Position numbers and translations under genes: made by a program. Under the pieces are notes generated by a model that saw only the letters and a program-made list of their open reading frames with translations, made no database searches and was not told where the DNA came from. Shown one piece after another: positions 46,013 through 52,807 of a stretch of 64,000 nt of DNA (position 1 is the stretch's first letter; the number at the start of each line of letters is the position of its first letter). The stretch is from Deltaproteobacteria bacterium (GTDB lineage: Bacteria > Myxococcota > UBA727 > VGSZ01), in assembly GCA_020850995.1 (NCBI GenBank), contig JADZDP010000078.1, positions 1 through 64,000 on the forward strand, in the 5' to 3' direction.

Positions 46013-47187
46013 GAGCCTTGCTCGTGCTCGCCGACGGCACCGCGTTCTCGGGCACCGGCTTTGGCGCCGTGGGCACCGCCGAGGGCGAGGTGGTCTTCAA
46101 CACCTCGATGACGGGCTACCCCGAGCTGCTCACCGACCCGTCCTATCGCCGCCAGATCCTCACGCTCAGCTACCCCGAGATCGGCAACTACGGCATTTGT
46201 CGGCGCGACGCCGAGAGCGAGCGCGTGCAACCGGCGGCGCTGGTGGTGCGCGCGCTCTCGCCGGTGGTGTCCAACTGGCGCAGCGACGTCGACCTCTCGA
46301 CCTACCTGCGCGACGCGGGCGTCCCGGGCATCGCGGGCATCGACACGCGCGCGCTCGTGCGGCGCTTGCGTGACGGTGGCACGGTCATGGGCGTGGTCAG
46401 CACCGACGCCGGTGTCGACGTGCGCGTGCTGCGCGAGCGCGCGGCCGCGCTGCCGGGCATGGGGGGCTGCGAGCTCATCTCGCAGGTGACCTGCCAGGCG
46501 CCCTGGGAGATGACCGAGGGCCTCGTCGACGACGAGGGCCGGGCCCTGCCCCGCCCGGCGCCCAGCCGGCACGTGGTGGCCTACGACTTCGGCATCAAGC
46601 ACAACATGGCGCGCATGCTGGTGCAGCGTGGCTGCAGGGTGACCATGGTGCCTGCGAGCACCGGCGCCGACGCCGTGCTCGCGCTCACGCCCGACGGCGT
46701 GCTCTTGTCGAACGGCCCCGGCGACCCCTCGACCGTGCCCCACGTGGTGGCCGCGGTGCGCGCGCTGCTCGGTCGCGTTCCGATCTTCGGCATCTGCATG
46801 GGACACCAGATCCTCGGCCAAGCGCTCGGCGCCAGCACCTACAAGACCCCGTTCGGCCACCGCGGCGCCAACCAGCCCGTGCTCCTCGAGGTGGGCGACC
46901 CGCCGAAGGCACCCGCCGGCCGCGTGCTCATCACCTCGCAGAACCACGGCTTTGCCGTGCGCCCGGGCGGGCTGAGCACGGGCCGCGCCAGCGAGACCAA
47001 CGTCTCCGACGGCACCAATGAGGGCATCGACGCGCGCGAGCGCTTCGCCTTCTCGGTGCAGTACCACCCCGAGGCCGCGCCAGGCCCCCACGACGCCGAC
47101 GTGCACTTCGATCGCTTCGTGTCGATGATGGACGCGTTCCGCGCGCAGGGAAGCGCCGAGGGCGGCGCGTCGCGGAGGGCATCATGA
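46009..47187 (+). CDS. carA: Carbamoyl-phosphate synthase, small (glutaminase) subunit
   Basis: 392 residues; supplies ammonia from glutamine to CarB for carbamoyl phosphate used by PyrB and arginine synthesis. N-terminal CarA domain (LADGTAFSGTGFGAVGTAEG, VFNTSMTGYPELLTDPSY) and C-terminal class I glutaminase with the nucleophile Cys in GICMGHQILGQ and the catalytic His/Glu in VQYHPEAAPGP. GTG 46009 overlaps the pyrC' TGA (GTGA). carB is not in the window. Downstream, the deoxynucleoside kinase ATG overlaps its stop. Confidence 0.97.
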   Translation: MRALLVLADGTAFSGTGFGAVGTAEGEVVFNTSMTGYPELLTDPSYRRQILTLSYPEIGNYGICRRDAESERVQPAALVVRALSPVVSNWRSDVDLSTYLRDAGVPGIAGIDTRALVRRLRDGGTVMGVVSTDAGVDVRVLRERAAALPGMGGCELISQVTCQAPWEMTEGLVDDEGRALPRPAPSRHVVAYDFGIKHNMARMLVQRGCRVTMVPASTGADAVLALTPDGVLLSNGPGDPSTVPHVVAAVRALLGRVPIFGICMGHQILGQALGASTYKTPFGHRGANQPVLLEVGDPPKAPAGRVLITSQNHGFAVRPGGLSTGRASETNVSDGTNEGIDARERFAFSVQYHPEAAPGPHDADVHFDRFVSMMDAFRAQGSAEGGASRRAS

Positions 47188-47816
47188 GCAAGCGCAAGCT
47201 CTTCGTCGCCATGGCCGGCAACATCGGCGCCGGCAAGACCACGGCGGCGAAGATGATCTCGGCGAGCTTCGGCTACGAGCTGTTCGACGAGCCCGTGGTC
47301 GATAACCGCTTCCTCGCCCGGTACTACGGGGAGATGAAGCGCTGGAGCTTCACGCTGCAGCTCGAGTTCCTCATCAAGCGCGTGCAGCACCACGAGCTCA
47401 TCCATCAGGTGCCCAAGTCCTGCATCCAGGATCGCACGCTGTACGAGGACCCCGAGGTGTTCGCCAAGTACCTGCACGGCCTCGGCAACATGTCGAACGA
47501 CGAGCTCGACCTGTACCACGAGTATTTCGAACGCCTGAACCGCGGCTTGCACAAGCCGGACAAGACCATCTGCTTCGTGGTGCCCACGGTCGACACGCTG
47601 ATCGAGCGCATCAAGATGCGGGGCCGCGCCGAGGAGAAGGACATCCCGCCCGCCTTCCTCGAGGGCCTGAACGGCTACTACTCCGCGTTCCCGAGCATCT
47701 TGGCGCAGAAGTACGGCGTCGACGTGCTCAAGGTGGACGTCACCAACACCGACATCAGAAACGGCGAGGGCAAGACCCGCTTCCTCGACGAGGTGAGCGC
47801 GTTCCTGGCTCGGTGA
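47184..47816 (+). CDS. Deoxynucleoside kinase
   Basis: 210 residues of the dNK/dGK-dAK family. P-loop AGNIGAGKTTAAKMI at the N terminus, FDEPVVDNRFLARYYGEMKR, QDRTLYEDPEVFAKYL (DRT-Y motif for substrate) and the RGRAEEKDIP lid with conserved Arg residues. It phosphorylates deoxynucleosides for salvage; purine or pyrimidine preference is not evident. Coupled by ATGA to carA, placing salvage with de novo pyrimidine synthesis. Confidence 0.9.
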   Translation: MSKRKLFVAMAGNIGAGKTTAAKMISASFGYELFDEPVVDNRFLARYYGEMKRWSFTLQLEFLIKRVQHHELIHQVPKSCIQDRTLYEDPEVFAKYLHGLGNMSNDELDLYHEYFERLNRGLHKPDKTICFVVPTVDTLIERIKMRGRAEEKDIPPAFLEGLNGYYSAFPSILAQKYGVDVLKVDVTNTDIRNGEGKTRFLDEVSAFLAR

Positions 47817-47829
47817 GCCGGGCCGCGCG

Positions 47830-49545
47830 TCAGTCGGGGGTGACGATGAGCGAGCTCCCCGGCGCCGCGAACAGCACCTCGTAGTCGCCGCGCCCGCTCG
47901 TGCTGTAGGCGCTCACCACCACCTGCAGCACCTCGCCCGAGGCGATGGGCTGGCTCACCTCGCTGCAGTGAAACGCGGTACCACCGTCGTCGTCGCCCAC
48001 GCGACACCCGGTCGTCGCGTTCGCGGGATCGAACCCGTCGGCGAAGACGTGGACGAAGGTGTCGGGGACACAGCTCGCCGAGAACCCCAGGTCGCCCGGC
48101 TCGCGCGTCATCACGATCAGCGTCGAGTCTGAGCCGCTGTTGGTCACCGTGTAGCTGTGGAAGGGCACGTTGGTGGTCGTCGTGGTGCACGTGGCGCTGG
48201 CGCGATTCCAGAAGGCGTCGCCGTCGGCGAGCGTGCCGGTTTGGCTCTGGGTCGCGGTGCACACGTCGGTGGTGGTCTGGTCGATGCACAGCAAGCCGGG
48301 CCCGCACGCCGAGCTGGGCAAGGTCGTGCCACCGGTGTAGGGGACGCAGGTCTCGCCGTCGCCGAGGATCGCGACCGCCGTGGCGGTCGCGGTGACCTGC
48401 ACGGCGGCGTCCGCCGTCCCCTCGACGAACAGGAAGATGTCGGCGCCGCCCTCGACCAAGGGGAGCGAGATGGAGCCGTTGGTCGAGCTGGTGCAGCGCA
48501 CCTGGGTGGCCGGCAGCTCGCAGCTCGTGCGCGCGTACAGCCCGCCCACGCCACCGACTCCCTGGAACACCAGGTTCTGCAGCGGGATGCCGCTGTCGGC
48601 CACGTAGTGCACCACCGTCTCTGGGCGCGAGGTGTAGGTGCAGGAGCCGTCGGTCAGGTCGATGGTCCCGACAGTGATGTCGAAGGTGGTGCCGCTCACC
48701 TCCGTCACCGACAAGCAAGCCTCGGCGTCGGGGTTGATGCAGCTCGCGCTGCCATCGCCGTCGGGATCGAGGCACTGGAGCCCCTGCGCGCCGTCGCACA
48801 CGGACGCAGTGACGCCGGGCGTACAAGGGTCACCCGGGTTCAGCGTGACGGGCAGCGCGCACGCCATGGTGCTCGGCGGCGTGACGACGAGGCACTGCAG
48901 CTCCTGGTTCGGATCGCACACCGCGGCGATGGACCCGGGCACGCAGGTCTCGCCCGTGCCGAGCAGCACCGGCTGGGTGAGCACGACGTCGAGGGTGACC
49001 TCGGAGATGGTGCCGTTGTCGCCCCACTCGTGCATGCAGATGATCCAGTCGCCGGCCTTCAGCACACTCTCGAGACGCGCACAGAAGCCGTCGCCGCTGT
49101 CACTGTCGCTGTCGTACTGGACGCTCAGGTCGGCTGCATCGAAGAGGTCGATCTCCGGATCGGTGGCGTTGGTGGCGCAATCGGCGTCGATGGCGGTGGC
49201 GACGAGCACGTCGCCCTCGTTGGCCGAGAACGACCAACAGTCGCGATCGCCAGTGGGCTGGAGGTTCGACGTGACGGTGAAGGGCGCGCCGCTGGTGCTC
49301 GCGGGGTCGTGCTCGTCGCCGGCCTCGTCGTTCGGATCTGGCGGCTCGCCCTCGCCCTCGCCCTCGCCGGGGTCGCCCTCGCCCTCGCCCTCGCCGGGGT
49401 CGCCCTCGCCCTCGCCCTCGCCCTCGCCCTCGGTGCCGGCGTCGCGGTGCTCGCCCTCACCCTCACCCTCCATGGCCGTGGGGCAGCCTGCCAGGCCGGC
49501 GAGGATCGCGATGGACGAGGACACGAGCACGAGATGGCGCAACAT
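47830..49545 (-). CDS. Glu-Gly-linker lipoprotein with PPC-like domain
   Basis: 571 residues. Signal peptide and lipobox LAGC (Cys21), then a Glu-Gly linker with DP interruptions (about 25-68), then a beta domain typical of bacterial pre-peptidase C-terminal folds (DRDCWSFSANEGDVLVATAI) containing a Cys pair, a repeat of short CVPGSIAAVCDPNQELQC segments, and a second beta domain near the end. No catalytic residue set is seen, so surface binding is the guess. It converges with the kinase 13 bp away. Confidence 0.8.
   Translation of the reverse strand: MLRHLVLVSSSIAILAGLAGCPTAMEGEGEGEHRDAGTEGEGEGEGEGDPGEGEGEGDPGEGEGEGEPPDPNDEAGDEHDPASTSGAPFTVTSNLQPTGDRDCWSFSANEGDVLVATAIDADCATNATDPEIDLFDAADLSVQYDSDSDSGDGFCARLESVLKAGDWIICMHEWGDNGTISEVTLDVVLTQPVLLGTGETCVPGSIAAVCDPNQELQCLVVTPPSTMACALPVTLNPGDPCTPGVTASVCDGAQGLQCLDPDGDGSASCINPDAEACLSVTEVSGTTFDITVGTIDLTDGSCTYTSRPETVVHYVADSGIPLQNLVFQGVGGVGGLYARTSCELPATQVRCTSSTNGSISLPLVEGGADIFLFVEGTADAAVQVTATATAVAILGDGETCVPYTGGTTLPSSACGPGLLCIDQTTTDVCTATQSQTGTLADGDAFWNRASATCTTTTTNVPFHSYTVTNSGSDSTLIVMTREPGDLGFSASCVPDTFVHVFADGFDPANATTGCRVGDDDGGTAFHCSEVSQPIASGEVLQVVVSAYSTSGRGDYEVLFAAPGSSLIVTPD
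49342..49473. repeat. Hexanucleotide (CCCTCG) repeat coding Glu-Gly linker
   Basis: Imperfect tandem CCCTCG units (GAGGGC on the coding minus strand), organised in two or three blocks of GEGEGEGDP spacing, inside the lipoprotein gene. This low-complexity DNA can gain or lose units by slippage. Confidence 0.85.
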
Positions 49546-49623
49546 GAGTAGGCTCCGCGGTGGCGGGAGGCTGCTCGACGGAAACTGGGTTCGCAACGGT
49601 ATCCTCGGCTGACAAGCATCCCC

Positions 49624-50460
49624 ATGTTGACGCACGCCGCCGACCTCGAGCTCGCCACCCGCCTCGCCCACGAGGCCGGCCGCGCCATCCTCGCGGTCGA
49701 CGACGAGGCGCGCGCCAGACCGACCACCAAGTCGGATGAGAGTCCGGTTACCGCGGCAGACCTGGCCTCGGACCGGGTGATCCGCGAGGGCCTGGCCCAC
49801 CTCGGCGATCCCATCATCACCGAGGAGACCTGGCGCGGTGCGTCGGTGGGCCCGCACCCGCGCGCCTGGTTCGTCGACCCCATCGACGGCACCGAGGACT
49901 TCATCGCCGGGCGGGCCGACTATTGTGTGCAGATCGGCCTCTGCGTCGACGGCGTGCCCGCGCTCGGGGTCATCCACCAACCCTCCACCGGCGCCACCTG
50001 GCGCGGCGTGGTCACCTCGGGCTTGTGTGAGGCCATCGACGGCCATGGCCGCGTCCACCGTCGCCGCGTCGACACGCGGGGTTTGCCCCAGCGACCGCGC
50101 ATCGCCATCTCGGTGAGCCACCCGAGCCAGGTGGTCGACTACATCGTCGAGGAGCTCGGCGGCGTGCCGGTGCCCAAGGGCTCGGTGGGGCTCAAGATCG
50201 GCCTCATCGTCGACGGCGAGGCCGACGCGTACCTGACGGCGAGCAAGCGCATCAAGGTCTGGGACACCTGTGCGCCTGCCGCCGTGTTGCTCGCCGCCGG
50301 CGGCCTCGTCACCTCGCTCGTCGAGACCTCGCTGCGCTTCGACGGGCCCGCGGCGCACGACGCCGGCGTGTGCGCCTGGACGCCGGCGGCCCGGGCGGCG
50401 CTCAACCCGAAGGTGCAAGAGGCCGTGGTGCGCTTTTCGCTGGTGGGGCCTTCGCGCTAA
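49624..50460 (+). CDS. Inositol monophosphatase-family phosphatase (CysQ-like)
   Basis: 278 residues. Mg2+ sites: KSDESPVTAADLASD, ITEET, WFVDPIDGTEDFIAG, and WDTCAPAAVLLAAGG near the end, which is the IMPase/CysQ signature set. CysQ hydrolyses PAP in sulfur metabolism; histidinol phosphatase or myo-inositol monophosphatase are alternatives, as no neighbour decides. ATG 49624 lies 78 bp from the divergent lipoprotein start. It is followed 8 bp later by pdxJ. Confidence 0.85.
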   Translation: MLTHAADLELATRLAHEAGRAILAVDDEARARPTTKSDESPVTAADLASDRVIREGLAHLGDPIITEETWRGASVGPHPRAWFVDPIDGTEDFIAGRADYCVQIGLCVDGVPALGVIHQPSTGATWRGVVTSGLCEAIDGHGRVHRRRVDTRGLPQRPRIAISVSHPSQVVDYIVEELGGVPVPKGSVGLKIGLIVDGEADAYLTASKRIKVWDTCAPAAVLLAAGGLVTSLVETSLRFDGPAAHDAGVCAWTPAARAALNPKVQEAVVRFSLVGPSR

Positions 50461-50468
50461 GACGCCGC

Positions 50469-51230
50469 ATGGCAAACGTCCTGCTCCCCCGTCTCGGCGT
50501 CAACGTCGATCACGTCGCCACCGTGCGCCAGGCCCGCAAGGCGCAGTACCCCGACCCGGTGCACGCCGCCGTGCTCGCCGAGCTTGGCGGCGCCGCGCAG
50601 ATCACCATCCACGTGCGCGAGGACCGGCGCCACATCCAGGATCGCGACCTGGAGATCCTGAAGCGCACGGTCACCACCAAGCTCAACCTCGAGATGGCGG
50701 CCACGCCCGAGATGTTGCGCGTGGCCTTCGACGCGCGCCCGCACACGGTCACCCTGGTGCCCGAGCGGCGCCAGGAGGTCACCACCGAGGGAGGCCTCGA
50801 CGTCAACGCCAACAAGGACGCGCTCAAGCGCTTCGTGGCCGAGCTCAAGGGCGCCGACATCCTGGTGAGCCTGTTCGTCGACCCCGACGTAGAGCAGGTG
50901 CAGACCGCCGCGCGCATCGGCGCCGACGCCGTGGAGCTGCACACCGGGCGCTTCTGCGACGCCCCGACGCGCGAGGTGCGCGAGGAAGAGCACCGGCGCT
51001 TGGTCAACGCGGCCAAGGCCGCCAGCAAGCTCAAGTTGCGCTGCTATGCGGGGCACGGCATCCACTACGACAACGTGGGCCCCGTAGCCGCCATCCTCGA
51101 GATCGAGGAGCTCAACATCGGTCACGCCATCGTGGCGCGCGCCATCCTGGTGGGGATGCAGGCCGCGGTGAAGGAGATGCGCGACCTCGCCTGGCAGGCG
51201 CGCCGCGACGCCGTGGCGACGCCGAGCTGA
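50469..51230 (+). CDS. pdxJ: Pyridoxine 5'-phosphate synthase
   Basis: 253 residues, joins aminoacetone phosphate and deoxyxylulose phosphate in de novo vitamin B6 synthesis. TIM barrel with LGVNVDHVATVRQARKA, HVREDRRHIQDRD, ELHTGRFCDAP, and CYAGHGIHYDNVGPVAAI. The start at ATG 50469 gives the conserved VLLPRLGVNVDH beginning. It converges with maf (1-bp gap). Confidence 0.98.
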   Translation: MANVLLPRLGVNVDHVATVRQARKAQYPDPVHAAVLAELGGAAQITIHVREDRRHIQDRDLEILKRTVTTKLNLEMAATPEMLRVAFDARPHTVTLVPERRQEVTTEGGLDVNANKDALKRFVAELKGADILVSLFVDPDVEQVQTAARIGADAVELHTGRFCDAPTREVREEEHRRLVNAAKAASKLKLRCYAGHGIHYDNVGPVAAILEIEELNIGHAIVARAILVGMQAAVKEMRDLAWQARRDAVATPS

Positions 51231-51231
51231 G

Positions 51232-51816
51232 CTACAGGAGCAGCGCTGGCTCGAGGGCGCGCAGCGCCTCGAGCGTGCCGAACAGCGGTAGGCCGAGCAC
51301 CGCGTGTAGGCCGCCGTCGACGCGCTCGATGAGCTGCGCGCCCTGGTGCTCGCTCTCATAGCCGCCACAGCACCAGGCGCCCTCGCCCGTGGCCACGTAG
51401 GCGCGCGCGGCCGCCTCGCCGAAGCTGCGGAAGTGCACCGTGGCGCCCTCGTCGACGACGGCGAGGACCTGCTCCGCCCGCACCAGCGCGGCCGCGCTAT
51501 GGAAGGTGTGCGCGCGGCCCGCCATCGACAGCAGCATGCGCACCTGGTCGGCCGGGTCCGTGGGTTTCTCCAGGAAGCTGCCGTCGTCGAGCACGCCCAC
51601 CTGGTCGGCGCCGATGACGATGGCGTCGGGATGGTGCCTCGCGACGGCGAGCGCCTTCGCGGACGCGAGGCGCCGGGCGCGTTCGGCGGCGTCGAGCGTG
51701 GCAGCACCGAGGGCGCGCTCATCGACGTCAGCGACGTCAACCGTGAGGGTTAGCCCGGCGTTCTCGAGCAGCGCGCGCCGGATCGCCGAGCGCGACGCGA
51801 GCACCAGGGCGCCCAT
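51232..51816 (-). CDS. maf: Maf-like nucleotide pyrophosphatase
   Basis: 194 residues. MGALVLASRSAIRRALLENA start, VIGADQVGVLDDG with the catalytic Asp, and LPLFGTLEALRALEP near the end. The family hydrolyses dTTP/UTP or modified nucleotides; the signature ASxSxxR is kept as ASRSAIRR. Subtype cannot be fixed. On the minus strand after psuG with a gap of 10 bp. Confidence 0.85.
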   Translation of the reverse strand: MGALVLASRSAIRRALLENAGLTLTVDVADVDERALGAATLDAAERARRLASAKALAVARHHPDAIVIGADQVGVLDDGSFLEKPTDPADQVRMLLSMAGRAHTFHSAAALVRAEQVLAVVDEGATVHFRSFGEAAARAYVATGEGAWCCGGYESEHQGAQLIERVDGGLHAVLGLPLFGTLEALRALEPALLL

Positions 51817-51826
51817 CAGGGAGCCA

Positions 51827-52747
51827 TCAGGGCGCGCGCACCAGGTGCGGCCCCTCGTCGTCGCCGAAGAGGGTATGCAGCGCCACCGCCAGCTCGCCCG
51901 CGAGGCGCGCGTTGCTCTCGGCCAGCGCGATGTTGGCGTCGACGCTCTTGCCCTCGGTGATCTCGTCGAGACGCTTGAGCAAGAACGGTGTCAGCGCTTT
52001 GCCGCGCGCCCCCACGTCGCGTGCGTCGGCCAAGGCGCGCGCGATGGCGTCGTCGATGAGCGGCTGGGGCAGCGCGTGCTCCTCGGGGATTGGGTTCGCA
52101 ACCAAGATGCCCATCTGCGGGTGCACGCGCCAATGGGCATGCACCACACGCGCGAGGGTCTGCACGTCGTTGACGGTGAGGGCCAGCTTGATGCCCGAGC
52201 TTCGCGTGTAGAAGGCCGGCAGCTCGGCGGTCTGAAAGCCGATGACCGGTACGCCGAGGGTCTCGAGGCGCTCCACGGTCTTCTCCAGATCGAGGATGGC
52301 CTTGGCGCCCGCCGACACCACCGCCACGGGGAAGCGGGCCAGGGCCGTGAGGTCCTGGCTCTCGTCGTAGGTCTGGTCGGCGTCGCGGTGGACGCCGCCG
52401 ATACCGCCGGTGGCGAACACGCGCAGGCCGGCGCCGCGCGCCAGCGCCATGGTGGCCGACACCGTGGTGGCCCCCGTCAGGCCGAGCGCCATGGCGGGCC
52501 CGAGATCGCTGGCGGCAAGCTTGACCACGCCGCCCTCGGCGCCACGCGCGATGCGGTCGAGCTCGTGGTCGGTGAGGCCCGCGCGCAGCTCGCCGTCGAC
52601 GACGGCGAAGGTTTTGGCCTCGGCGCCGGTGGCGGCGATGGTGCGCGCGAGCTTCCAGCCGAGCTCGACGTTCCGAGGGTACGGCAGGCCGAACGCGTAG
52701 ATGGTGGATTCTAGCGCGACGCCGGGGCGCCGCCGTTCCTTGGCCAT
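51827..52747 (-). CDS. psuG: Pseudouridine-5'-phosphate glycosidase
   Basis: 306 residues; cleaves the C-C bond of pseudouridine phosphate. Start region ALESTIYAFGLPYPRNVE, KLAASDLGPAMALG, GGIGGVHRDADQTYD, VSAGAKAILDLEKTVERLE with the Lys region, and VANPIPEEHALP. ATG 52747 (MAKERRRPGVALESTIY) is the better start; the longer reading adds an N-terminal extension with no conservation. The kinase PsuK, often adjacent or fused, is not nearby. Confidence 0.92.
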   Translation of the reverse strand: MAKERRRPGVALESTIYAFGLPYPRNVELGWKLARTIAATGAEAKTFAVVDGELRAGLTDHELDRIARGAEGGVVKLAASDLGPAMALGLTGATTVSATMALARGAGLRVFATGGIGGVHRDADQTYDESQDLTALARFPVAVVSAGAKAILDLEKTVERLETLGVPVIGFQTAELPAFYTRSSGIKLALTVNDVQTLARVVHAHWRVHPQMGILVANPIPEEHALPQPLIDDAIARALADARDVGARGKALTPFLLKRLDEITEGKSVDANIALAESNARLAGELAVALHTLFGDDEGPHLVRAP

Positions 52748-52807
52748 GGTACGACCATCGCCAATCGCGGGCCGGCTGCAAAGTGCCGTTCGCTCGGCCA
52801 AGCCCGC

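Noticed and set aside
49342..49473. Possible CRISPR or satellite array
   Set aside because: The repeat is a 6-bp in-frame coding microsatellite without spacers.
49546..50475. Upstream extension of the Glu-Gly lipoprotein frame across the CysQ-like gene
   Set aside because: The opposite strand codes for a conserved phosphatase; the lipoprotein begins at a good signal peptide at 49545.
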